From Chlorobiaceae bacterium (GTDB taxonomy: Bacteria; Bacteroidota; Ignavibacteria; Ignavibacteriales; Ignavibacteriaceae): a stretch of DNA of 64,000 nt. Position 1 is the first letter of the stretch; every line of letters begins with the position of its first letter. The notes below the pieces were generated by a model. That model was not told the origin of the DNA. It did not search any database and worked only from the letters and a program-made list of their open reading frames with translations. The stretch lies in the NCBI GenBank assembly GCA_013824085.1, contig PNNF01000012.1, forward strand, positions 1 through 64,000. The letters run 5' to 3'. The position numbers and the translations under genes were made by a program. Shown here one piece after another: positions 53,854-62,516 of this stretch.

Positions 53854-55206
53854 ATGGATTTCTTTGAAAATCTTTACAGAGGACTAATTGGTGTTGCAGT
53901 TATAATTGGGATTGCATTTCTATTTTCGAATAACAAAAAGAGAATAAATTGGAGATTAGTTTTTACTGGTTTGGGAATCCAATTTACTTTTGCAGTTTTT
54001 ATTATTTATAGTGAAACTCTCAGAAGTTGGTTTTATCCTCTCGGCATTCCAAAAGATATGATTAACTGGCTTGGCGCTGCGGTTGTTAGCTTACTAAGTT
54101 TTACAACTCAAGGTGCACAATTTGTGTTTGGCAGACTTGCAGAAAATAGTGGAACAGAGAGTCTCGGCTTCTTTTTTGCATTCCAAGTATTGCCTACAAT
54201 TATTTTCGTATCTGCTTTAACTTCAGTTCTTTACTACTTAGGAATTTTGCAAGTCGTGGTCAGAGCAATGGCATTTGTGATGTCAAAACTTTTAGGAACG
54301 AGTGGCGCTGAATCTTTATCAAACACTGCAAATATTTTTGTTGGACAGAGTGAAGCTCCATTAGTTATTCGTCCTTACATTGGAAAAATGACGCAGTCAG
54401 AGTTGCTAACGATTATGGTCGGAGGAATGGCTACAATTGCAGGTGGAGTAATGGCAAGTTATATTCAGATGTTGGGACAATCATTTGCTGATGCACATCA
54501 AATCGGGTTACAAGAAGCACAAATAAAATTCGCAGTGCAATTGTTGGCTGCAAGTGTAATGGCTGCTCCTGCTTCAATTGTTATTGCAAAAATTATTTAT
54601 CCTGAAACAGGTGAACCCGAAACAAAAGGAAAAGTAAAAATTCAAGTTGATAAAAATGCTACGAACGTGATTGAAGCTGCGGCAACTGGCGCAAGTGATG
54701 GCTTAAAATTGGCTATGAATGTAGCTGGAATGTTGCTCGCTTTTATTGCATTAATCTCGCTATTAAATTATGTCCTTACAGGAATTGGTGATGTAACAGG
54801 TATCAATTCTATTTTGATGGCAAATTTTAATCAGCCACTTACGATGCAATTTTTATTTGGTTCAGTACTACAATATTTAGCTTTTGCAATTGGAGTTCCC
54901 TGGCAAGATGCAATGCACTTTGGAAGTTTGATTGGGACAAAAGTTGTACTAAATGAATTTGTTGCTTATGTAGATTTAACAACCATGATAAAAAATAATA
55001 TGCTTACTGATAAAGGAATTATGATGGCTACATATGCTCTCTGTGGCTTCGCAAATTTTTCTTCTATCGCAATTCAAATTGGTGGAATTAGTCCACTGGC
55101 TCCTGAACGAAAAAAAGATATTTCCGCACTCGGACTAAGAGCTGTGCTTGGTGGAACTCTTGCTACATTAATGACCGCAACAATTGGAGGAATTCTTTTT
55201 CATTGA
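53854..55206 (+). CDS. Concentrative nucleoside transporter (CNT/NupC family)
   Basis: 450 residues and about ten membrane segments. The CNT signatures are present: NIFVGQSEAPLVIRPYIGKMTQSELLTIMVGGMATIAGGVMASY in the middle and VVLNEFVAYVDL ... SPLAPERKKDISALGLRAVLGGTLAT near the end. Bacterial members use a proton or sodium gradient to import nucleosides. It follows tdk after 31 bases and precedes purine nucleoside phosphorylase, so uptake and use are encoded together. Confidence 0.94.
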   Translation: MDFFENLYRGLIGVAVIIGIAFLFSNNKKRINWRLVFTGLGIQFTFAVFIIYSETLRSWFYPLGIPKDMINWLGAAVVSLLSFTTQGAQFVFGRLAENSGTESLGFFFAFQVLPTIIFVSALTSVLYYLGILQVVVRAMAFVMSKLLGTSGAESLSNTANIFVGQSEAPLVIRPYIGKMTQSELLTIMVGGMATIAGGVMASYIQMLGQSFADAHQIGLQEAQIKFAVQLLAASVMAAPASIVIAKIIYPETGEPETKGKVKIQVDKNATNVIEAAATGASDGLKLAMNVAGMLLAFIALISLLNYVLTGIGDVTGINSILMANFNQPLTMQFLFGSVLQYLAFAIGVPWQDAMHFGSLIGTKVVLNEFVAYVDLTTMIKNNMLTDKGIMMATYALCGFANFSSIAIQIGGISPLAPERKKDISALGLRAVLGGTLATLMTATIGGILFH

Positions 55207-55208
55207 GT

Positions 55209-56036
55209 ATGATTGATATATCAAAAATTTATTCGATTCTTTTAAGTGAAGTAAAAAGAGAAGCTCCATTTACACCAAAGCTCGGAATTGTGCTTGGTAG
55301 TGGATTGGGAGATTTTGCAAAGTCACTTCAAATTATAAAAACTATTGATACTGAAAAACTTTCAGATTATCCAAAGTCAACAGTTGAAGGACACAGCGGA
55401 AAAATTCATTTCGCAAAATATTCAGACCTCCCCATTCTACTTTTTCAAGGTAGAGTTCATTTCTATGAAGGTTATAAAATTGAGGAATGTCTTTTACCAA
55501 TTGAAATTGTGAAGAGCTTAAATTGTAAATATCTTTTATTAACAAACGCTGCGGGTGGAATTAATCCTTTCTTTTCTCCTGGTGATTTGATGCTAAATAA
55601 ATCTTTCAATTCGATCTTTATAAAAAAAGAAATAACAAAAGTTATCGGGGCTGCTTCATCAACAACAAAAGAAAACTTCAAAAAATTTCCTTCAGAGGAA
55701 TTGAATCAGATAATAAAAAAATCTGCTCTCGAAGAAAAAGTTGATTTGAAAGAAGGAACTTATTTTTTTACTTCAGGACCAAGTTATGAAACTCCTTCTG
55801 AAATAAAGATGATTAGCAAAGTCGGTGGAGATGCTGTTGGAATGTCAACAGTTCACGAAGCTATTTATGCTGCTTATCGTGGAATTAATGTCTCAGCAAT
55901 TTCATGCATTACTAATCTTGCAGCTGGAATTAGTGATACAAAACTATCGCACGAAGAAGTAACTCAAACTGCAGAAAAAGTAAAAAATAAATTTGAAAGA
56001 TTGATTAAGCGTATCATCGCGACAATTGAATATTAG
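55209..56036 (+). CDS. punA: Purine nucleoside phosphorylase
   Basis: 275 residues from the ATG at 55209; a TTG two codons earlier overlaps the transporter stop and is also possible. It cleaves purine nucleosides with phosphate. Motifs: LGIVLGSGLGDFA, FQGRVHFYEGY, LTNAAGGINPFFSPGDLML and GPSYETPSEIKMISKVGGDAVGMSTVHEA. This is the trimeric, mammalian-like PNP family. It ends the cdd-tdk-transporter-punA operon. Confidence 0.95.
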   Translation: MIDISKIYSILLSEVKREAPFTPKLGIVLGSGLGDFAKSLQIIKTIDTEKLSDYPKSTVEGHSGKIHFAKYSDLPILLFQGRVHFYEGYKIEECLLPIEIVKSLNCKYLLLTNAAGGINPFFSPGDLMLNKSFNSIFIKKEITKVIGAASSTTKENFKKFPSEELNQIIKKSALEEKVDLKEGTYFFTSGPSYETPSEIKMISKVGGDAVGMSTVHEAIYAAYRGINVSAISCITNLAAGISDTKLSHEEVTQTAEKVKNKFERLIKRIIATIEY

Positions 56037-56377
56037 TTGATAACCATTAAAGATATGATAAGAAAACTCAAAATTTTTCTAATCTCAAAATCACATTAGG
56101 ATTTTTTCACACTTAAGTTGAACAGAAAAATCTGTATCAAACTTATAAACATTTTTCTATTTTAAAAGTTGTTAGCCGCTAATTACGGAAAAAAAATGAT
56201 TGAAATTTAACAGTTCAGCCTCACTTTTTCATTAATTCATTTTTAGTAAGTGTAAGAAAATTAATTCGCTCTCAACAATTGAGAATAACAGAATATAAAG
56301 AGAAGATTTTTTTATCTTCTCTTTTTGCATTTAAGATTTTACAATTTTAGAAAAAATGTTTGGATGTGAATTAGTTT
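56037..56377. other. Non-coding gap between convergent punA and GNAT genes
   Basis: 341 bases without a reading frame of note. It contains a small TCTCAA/TTGAGA hairpin at 56270-56284 and the strong terminator at 56297-56324. The remaining AT-rich sequence shows nothing clear. Confidence 0.6.
56297..56324 (+). terminator. Terminator between punA and the GNAT gene, works both ways
   Basis: AAAGAGAAGAT and ATCTTCTCTTT form a perfect 11-base stem with a six-T loop, followed by two further T and then GCATTT. The genes on either side converge on it, and the stem is symmetrical, so it can end both transcripts. Confidence 0.7.
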
Positions 56378-57001
56378 TTAAAACTTCAATTCATAAACGT
56401 AGGTATCGCCTGACTTCTCTGAATACTCCATCTGTACAGGTGAAAAAAATTTCCCTTTAACCTTAAAACCAAAATGTTCGTAAAATCCCACATTGCATTC
56501 CTTGTCAGTATCCAAAGTTATTCTTGTAACATTTTGTTTTTTGCAAAAGTTAATGAAAGAGTTCATCATCAACTTTCCATATCCTTTTCCTTGAGTATTA
56601 GTTTCGACTGCAAATAGATGAACTTCATTATCACGTGTTGGTTCAATCTTCACTCTTTCTTTTTCATGCACAATCAAATATTTCAAGAAGTATATTTTTT
56701 TTCTTAAGCTAACACCTTTAACTGAAAACAACTGCAGCAAAGACTTTAATCCACCCAATATTCCACTATACTCGTTTTTGTGAACAGGATTCTTCCCACA
56801 TTTACCGAATAAAAAACCTTTTACAATTCCATCTTCAACAACTACGACGTTATAATTACTTGCAGCCAAGCTTCCACCGGTGTAAATTTTTTTGAAGAAT
56901 TCTGATAATTCTCTTGGCTTGAATTTATTATCAAAATTCCAGACATCGTTCACAATCTCCACGCATGCTAAAAAATCACTTTCTTTATATTCCTTAATCA
57001 T
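56378..57001 (-). CDS. GNAT-family N-acetyltransferase
   Basis: 207 residues with a CCTCC (GGAGG on the gene strand) site at 57006-57010. The acetyl-CoA-binding motif TQGKGYGKLMMNSFINFCKKQN and the following RITLDTDKECNVGFYEHFGFKVKGKFF are typical. Residues about 75-115 contain a lysine-rich stretch unusual for small GNATs. The substrate is not known. It is a lone gene, divergent from a T9SS surface protein across a 511-base gap. Confidence 0.88.
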   Translation of the reverse strand: MIKEYKESDFLACVEIVNDVWNFDNKFKPRELSEFFKKIYTGGSLAASNYNVVVVEDGIVKGFLFGKCGKNPVHKNEYSGILGGLKSLLQLFSVKGVSLRKKIYFLKYLIVHEKERVKIEPTRDNEVHLFAVETNTQGKGYGKLMMNSFINFCKKQNVTRITLDTDKECNVGFYEHFGFKVKGKFFSPVQMEYSEKSGDTYVYELKF

Positions 57002-57512
57002 TCGACCTCCATATTAAAAGACTTTATCTGTTAATCAACGAATCAGTTTCCAGAGCATCTCATCCTTTAGAAATACTATAAAATTATTTTTCATAAAAAA
57101 CTTCATATTTCAAACCGCTCCACAAAATAATTTTTGAATACAACTTGAAACTAACTCTTCAAAGAGTGTTTATTGAGACTCGGCTAAAAAATAACTTTAT
57201 GTTTCGTTGTTCCAAATCAATGGAAATATTTTCAAACATACAAGTCTTGAATTATGTGACTTTTTGAATTGTAATAACTTTTTGGGGAAAAAAGAGTAAG
57301 TTATAATCAAATAATTTTTCAATCTTCTCAAAGTCATTTTAGATAATTAGTTTTATTTCTTTATTTTATTCAATATTCATTTAGAGTTTTTGAGAAAATA
57401 AAAATCATCAATTCATTTTTAAAGTAATTAGATAAAATAATTAATCGGAAAAAATTAGTTTTACTTAACGAGATTAAAGTTCACAAAATTTAAATAACAA
57501 ATTGAAACTATT
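57002..57512. other. Long divergent non-coding region
   Basis: 511 bases, very AT-rich, no credible reading frame. It must contain promoters for both the GNAT gene (minus) and the large T9SS protein (plus). A TATGTTTG box (minus strand) lies at 57233-57240 without a good -33 partner. An inverted repeat ATAACTT/AAGTTAT flanks a GGGG-containing centre at 57274-57304. Nothing else is recognised. Confidence 0.55.
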
Positions 57513-60089
57513 ATGAAAAAATTTTTATACTCTTTATTTGCAGTCATTTCCTTTGCAACACTTCTCTATTTCATTTTTTTATCTCCAAAAGATGATGTTT
57601 ATAAATATGAGAAATCAGAAACTTATGCTGGTGCGATGGATGCACTAAATTATTGGGCAACGTCACGTGCATATCCTAATAAAGTTATTCCTGAAGATGC
57701 ATACATGAAAGCTTATGAATATTCGGAAAAAAAATTTAGTAGTCTTCAAAAAAATCCTTCTTCGGAAAGATGGAAACAGATTGGACCACACAACATTGGC
57801 GGTAGAACAATTTCAATTTCTTTTAATCCACAAAATCCAAATACAATTTATGCTGGCTCTGCAAGTGGCGGGCTTTGGCGAAGCTATACCGCAGGCAAAG
57901 GTGTGGTCGCTTGGGAATATATTAAAACTGGATTCCCTGTAAACGCTGTTGGAGCAATTGCAATTCCTCAAAATGATTCGAACACAATTTACATCGGAAC
58001 AGGCGAAGTTTATGGATATCAAACTTCAACTGGTGGACTAAACATTAGAACTACTCGTGGAAGCTATGGAATTGGAATATTAAAATCTACAGACGCTGGA
58101 TTAACTTGGACTAAGAGTCTGGATTGGGCTTACAATCAAAGGCGCGGCGTGCAAGCATTAAAAATCAATCCGCTAAATCCGAATACAATTTATGCCGGAA
58201 CAACCGAAGGAGTTTTTAAATCTTTCGATGCAGGAAATTCTTGGACGCAAATTCATAACGTAATTATGGTTACTGATATTGTTATTAATCCACAGGATAC
58301 AAATCTTGTTTACGCAGCTTGTGGAAATCTTGGAAGTCAAGGAACAGGACTTTATCGTTCTACAAATGCAGGACAGACTTGGAGCAGAATGACAAATGGA
58401 TTGCCTGCAAGTTGGGGCGGCAAAGCGAAGATGATGATTTATGAAGCTTCACCAAATGTTATTTTTGCAAGCATTGGAAATGGTAGTGTTTCAAATGGTG
58501 GGACGTGGCTTTGCAGAACTACTAACAATGGCGAGAGTTGGACTGTAATCAACACTACAGATTATTCAACTTACCAAGGATGGTTCTCACATTTTGTTGG
58601 TGTAAATCCGATTGACTCAAGTAAAATTATTTGTGGCGGAATTGATGTTTGGAAATCCACAAATGGCGGAAGAACTTTGACTCGCAAATCATCTTGGTCA
58701 GCTTGGTTTTTTGGTGTTACTCCAATTGGTGGACCTGAAGGACCTTCAAATTATTCTCACGCTGATCATCACGCAATTATTTATCATCCACAAAATCCTG
58801 AAATAATTTATTTCGGAAATGATGGCGGAGTTTTCCGAACTCTCGATGGCGGCGAAACTTTTGAAGGATGCAATGGCTCTTATCAAACAACACAATTTTA
58901 TAATGGCTTCTCTACTTCACAAGTTGATACGATAACTTCTTTGGGAGGTTTTCAAGATAATGCAACTGCAATTTTTGAAGGAAGATTAAATTGGAGAAGA
59001 GTGATTGGAGGCGATGGAACTTGGACCGGAATAAGTTATACTACAAGTGATACTATGTTTGGAACATCACAAAATCTTTCTTTAAATCGTTCAGTAAACA
59101 GAGGATTAAATTGGAGTGGGATACCTGTCCCAAGCTCAACAGTTACGGCTTTCGTTGCTCCATTTGCTGTTGCACCTTCAACATCAAGAATTCTTTATGC
59201 GGGAAGAGATAGAATTTTTCGTTCAACAAATGCGGGTACGAGTTGGACAGCAACAAATAATAACACAACAATAAATGGCGATCCTATGCTCTCAATGGCG
59301 ATTGCTTTTGACAATCCGAATATTGTTTATGTTGCAACTGCTCCGCTTACAAGAAGAGCTGAAGTTTTTAGAACATCAAATGGCGGAACTTCTTGGCAAA
59401 ATATTACGGGGAATCTTCCTAATCGTTATCCCGTGGATTTATGCGTCGATCCAAAAAATTCTTCAATCGCATATATTACTTTTTCAGGATTTGGTACTTC
59501 ACATTTATTTAAAACTATTGATGGCGGAACTAACTGGATTGATATTGGTGCGTCATTACCTGACGTTCCGACAAGTGCAGTGATTGTCGATCCACATTTT
59601 TCAAATCATATTTATGTTGGAAATGATCTTGGTGTTTATGCCTCTACAAATGGCGGCGCAACGTGGCAATCTTTTAATGAAGGATTCGATGGAGCTGCAT
59701 TAATAATGGATTTATCAATTTCTCCGATCAATAGAAAATTAAGAGCAGCAACACACGGAAGAGGCGCTTACGAAATTAGTTTATTAGAACCAACAGTTAA
59801 TATTGCTGATGATGAAATTACTGAGAAAAGTTTTCAGCTAAATCAAAATTATCCTAACCCGTTCAATAATTCAACCATGATTTCGTGGCAATTAGATGAA
59901 AGAAGTTTTGTAACATTAAAAGTCTATAATAGTTTGGGAAAAGAAGTTGCAACTATTTTAAGTCAATTTATGAATTCAGGAAATCATGAAATTAATTTTG
60001 ATGCGAAAGATTTATCGAGCGGAGTTTATTATTATAGTTTAAGGACTGAAAAAAATCAACTGACGCGAAAATTTCTTTTAATAAAATAA
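57513..60089 (+). CDS. T9SS-exported Asp-box (BNR/sortilin-like) beta-propeller protein
   Basis: 858 residues with a signal or anchor at about 5-25. About nine Asp-box repeats are visible, such as STDAGLTWTK, SFDAGNSWTQ, STNAGQTWSR, TTNNGESWTV, STNAGTSWTA, TSNGGTSWQN and STNGGATWQS, often followed by a PxxPNTIYAG-type strand. This is the VPS10/sortilin-like propeller class, also seen in cellulose- and xyloglucan-acting enzymes and in adhesins. The C-terminus (about 775-858, NYPNPFNNSTMISW ... GVYYYSLRTE ... KFLLIK) is a T9SS sorting domain. No catalytic motif is recognised, so binding or adhesion is as likely as hydrolysis. It overlaps the convergent rsmE gene by 12 bases. Confidence 0.87.
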   Translation: MKKFLYSLFAVISFATLLYFIFLSPKDDVYKYEKSETYAGAMDALNYWATSRAYPNKVIPEDAYMKAYEYSEKKFSSLQKNPSSERWKQIGPHNIGGRTISISFNPQNPNTIYAGSASGGLWRSYTAGKGVVAWEYIKTGFPVNAVGAIAIPQNDSNTIYIGTGEVYGYQTSTGGLNIRTTRGSYGIGILKSTDAGLTWTKSLDWAYNQRRGVQALKINPLNPNTIYAGTTEGVFKSFDAGNSWTQIHNVIMVTDIVINPQDTNLVYAACGNLGSQGTGLYRSTNAGQTWSRMTNGLPASWGGKAKMMIYEASPNVIFASIGNGSVSNGGTWLCRTTNNGESWTVINTTDYSTYQGWFSHFVGVNPIDSSKIICGGIDVWKSTNGGRTLTRKSSWSAWFFGVTPIGGPEGPSNYSHADHHAIIYHPQNPEIIYFGNDGGVFRTLDGGETFEGCNGSYQTTQFYNGFSTSQVDTITSLGGFQDNATAIFEGRLNWRRVIGGDGTWTGISYTTSDTMFGTSQNLSLNRSVNRGLNWSGIPVPSSTVTAFVAPFAVAPSTSRILYAGRDRIFRSTNAGTSWTATNNNTTINGDPMLSMAIAFDNPNIVYVATAPLTRRAEVFRTSNGGTSWQNITGNLPNRYPVDLCVDPKNSSIAYITFSGFGTSHLFKTIDGGTNWIDIGASLPDVPTSAVIVDPHFSNHIYVGNDLGVYASTNGGATWQSFNEGFDGAALIMDLSISPINRKLRAATHGRGAYEISLLEPTVNIADDEITEKSFQLNQNYPNPFNNSTMISWQLDERSFVTLKVYNSLGKEVATILSQFMNSGNHEINFDAKDLSSGVYYYSLRTEKNQLTRKFLLIK

Positions 60090-60785
60090 ATGATGAAGAA
60101 TAACCGCAGCAGCTATTGAAGCAGTTTCACTTCTTAGTCGATTTTTTGCTAAAGAATAAGTATCGTTTTCGGTAAATAATTTTTCTTCTGTCTTGCTAAA
60201 TCCACCTTCAGGACCAAAGAAGAAATAATATTTTTCCTCTTTATTTATCGGTTTATCCTTAAATGTTTTTGGTGAATTTTGATCGAAAAGGATTTTATCT
60301 CCGTAACGTTCATAAATATTTTTCAGGTTCGGCGCAATCTCAATATTCGGAAGAAAACTTCTTACTGACTGCTTCATAGCAACGAGAGAAATTTTACTTA
60401 ATCTTTCTATTCTAATGTTTTTGTGAATTGCTCTATCAGAATTGAAAATAATAAAATTAGTAACTCCAAGTTCAACAGCTTTTTCAAAAGCGAATTCTAA
60501 TCTTTCTTGATTCTTCAATTGTGCCAAACAGAAATAGATATTTTTGAATTTATTTTCGTAAGAAAAATTTTTTACAATTTTTAATTTGAGCGATGAGTCA
60601 TTGTCTTCGATTAAAACTGAATCAACAATTTTTCCATTGCCGTCTGTAACGAAAATGTTGTCCCCTTTAACGTGTCTCATAACATTGATGACATGATGAG
60701 CTTCATCATTTTCAATTGTTACTTCATCATCAGAAAAATTTGATGGATGAGAATAATAAAGTTCTATTTTAGAAAGATATGCCAA
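60078..60785 (-). CDS. rsmE: 16S rRNA (uracil-1498-N3)-methyltransferase
   Basis: 235 residues from a TTG at 60785; no ATG is available before the conserved IELYYS start. RsmE methylates U1498 of 16S rRNA and has a SPOUT knot. Motifs: HHVINVMRHVKGDNIFVTDGNGK in the PUA-like N-terminal domain and FFFGPEGGFSKTE with LAKNRLRSETASIAAAVILHHL in the knot. It overlaps the BamA-like gene upstream by 17 bases and is the end of the gcvP transcript. Confidence 0.94.
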   Translation of the reverse strand: MAYLSKIELYYSHPSNFSDDEVTIENDEAHHVINVMRHVKGDNIFVTDGNGKIVDSVLIEDNDSSLKLKIVKNFSYENKFKNIYFCLAQLKNQERLEFAFEKAVELGVTNFIIFNSDRAIHKNIRIERLSKISLVAMKQSVRSFLPNIEIAPNLKNIYERYGDKILFDQNSPKTFKDKPINKEEKYYFFFGPEGGFSKTEEKLFTENDTYSLAKNRLRSETASIAAAVILHHLFY

Positions 60786-62094
60786 GGTCTAATATTATTT
60801 CTTTTATTCCAAGATTATTAATTGCGTATTCTATTCTTGCGATATTGTATGGTAAAGTTAATATAGTTAAACCAATTCCAAAACCAGAGTTTAAATTAGA
60901 AAAATTTATTGGAATATTCCGCATTCTTGAAAGTCCAACATCAAAAAAAGAATGTGCATAGATTGCAGTTCTAAACGATGTTAACGATTTTGGAATTACG
61001 GGCAACTCCATACTAAAAAAATATTCCTTGATTATAGGAAAATTAATTTCTACTGAACTAAAATAAGAACTATTCCCCTCTTGTTGCAAGGAAAAATGTC
61101 CACGAATTCTTTCATTCAATCCGATAAACGATTGGTCATAAAATGGAACATCATCGCCAATAGCTTGTCGAGTCATCACTCTAAATTTTGCTGAGAGGTC
61201 TGAACTCAAAGGAAAATATTTCCGGTAATCAAAGAAAAATATTTGATAATTAATGTTATCAAAGCCAAATCCTTTGTTAGTTAAATCAGAAATAAAAATT
61301 TCGCCATTCGTTGGAAACTGAATTAAGTCTCTCGTATCATAAGTATAGCGTAGCCCCAAATAAAATACTCTATCAATTCTATCATCGCTTGCATTTATCT
61401 TTGGAAAATATTTTGGCGTTTCGATGTAATTAAATCCTGATGTTAAAGCAAGTCGGTTGAAAAGATCAAATCGTTTGCCAAGATTAAATCTGAAGCTGTA
61501 AATTTTTTGCTTAAAATCTTCTCCATAAATTTCCTCTGCTATTAAACTTCTGTTTTCAGCATTTACAGTCTCGAGCAAAAAATCACTAAAAATATTTTCT
61601 GATTTAAACAAATATGGAACTCGATATGAAATTCTTAATGAAGGATCAAATCCGAGAGTAAAAATTAATTTTATCTCTTCATTCATTCCTCTAAAATTAT
61701 TTAAGTCGAGACGAAGTCCATAACTAATTTTACTATAATCTCTATCAGCAAAAAAGAGTTGTGGAATCAGCCAGATATACCAACTCTCCTTCACGTTAAT
61801 TACAAGAATATTCAGAGTATCATTTTTTTCTTGTAACAGATTTACGTCAGTAAATATTTTCAGACTAAAAATTCTTTCACGATTAAAAAATAGACGCGCA
61901 GAATCAAGACTCTCCCCAATTCTAAAATCAATTTCGTTAAGAATTACATTCTCTTTTGTTATCTCATTTCCAACAATTTTTATGGAATCGACACGAAATG
62001 GAAATTGAGTAATAGTTAATAGCGAGTCGTTAACATTGAACGAAAGCAGTTCAACAGAAAATAAAAATAAAAAAAAAATAAAATGAGTTCTCAT
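60769..62094 (-). CDS. BamA/TamA-like outer membrane protein (POTRA plus barrel)
   Basis: 441 residues with a signal peptide (about 1-18). One POTRA-like domain (about 34-112, FRVDSIKIVGNEITKENVILNEIDFRIGESLDS ... TLNILVINVKES) is followed by a 16-strand-type barrel of the Omp85 family, with FQ-type IRGHFSLQQEG in the RGF/IRGF position and an aromatic end (LDLGISF). A single POTRA and the short length argue against being the essential BamA itself. Such proteins in this phylum may insert or export a specific partner. The gene precedes rsmE and follows a CoA-binding protein gene. Confidence 0.85.
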   Translation of the reverse strand: MRTHFIFFLFLFSVELLSFNVNDSLLTITQFPFRVDSIKIVGNEITKENVILNEIDFRIGESLDSARLFFNRERIFSLKIFTDVNLLQEKNDTLNILVINVKESWYIWLIPQLFFADRDYSKISYGLRLDLNNFRGMNEEIKLIFTLGFDPSLRISYRVPYLFKSENIFSDFLLETVNAENRSLIAEEIYGEDFKQKIYSFRFNLGKRFDLFNRLALTSGFNYIETPKYFPKINASDDRIDRVFYLGLRYTYDTRDLIQFPTNGEIFISDLTNKGFGFDNINYQIFFFDYRKYFPLSSDLSAKFRVMTRQAIGDDVPFYDQSFIGLNERIRGHFSLQQEGNSSYFSSVEINFPIIKEYFFSMELPVIPKSLTSFRTAIYAHSFFDVGLSRMRNIPINFSNLNSGFGIGLTILTLPYNIARIEYAINNLGIKEIILDLGISF

Positions 62095-62111
62095 TTAGTA
62101 ATTTACTCTTC

Positions 62112-62516
62112 TTATTCTCGATTTGAAATTGAAATTCTATATTCAACAGCAATGCATTTGTCTTGAATAACTTCAACTCCCTTTTCAATCAATAATTTAA
62201 CTGCATTATCATTTCTAACTCCTAATTGAAGCCATAAATATTTTGGAGATAATTTTTCAACTGATGGAATTATTTCAGGAATTTTTTCAGATGCTAAGAA
62301 GACATTTACCAAATCAATTTTATGTGGAATTTCATCAAGCGATTTATAAACTTTAATTCCGAAAACATCTTTCAATGTTGGATGAACTCCAACAACGTTA
62401 TAGCCTTTATCCAGAAGGAATTTCGCAATGCTTCCGCTATCTCTATTTGGTTTGTCAGAAATTCCAATAACAGCAATAGTTTTCGTATCGCTTAAAATTT
62501 CTTTAACTGATTTCAT
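62112..62516 (-). CDS. CoA-binding domain protein (YccU family)
   Basis: 134 residues. The Rossmann-type CoA-binding fold shows [33 protein letters not shown] near the start and [35 protein letters not shown] at the end. These stand-alone proteins resemble the ATP/CoA-binding half of succinyl-CoA synthetase and their role is not settled. It overlaps the gcvP stop by four bases, so translation is probably coupled. Confidence 0.9.
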   Translation of the reverse strand: MKSVKEILSDTKTIAVIGISDKPNRDSGSIAKFLLDKGYNVVGVHPTLKDVFGIKVYKSLDEIPHKIDLVNVFLASEKIPEIIPSVEKLSPKYLWLQLGVRNDNAVKLLIEKGVEVIQDKCIAVEYRISISNRE

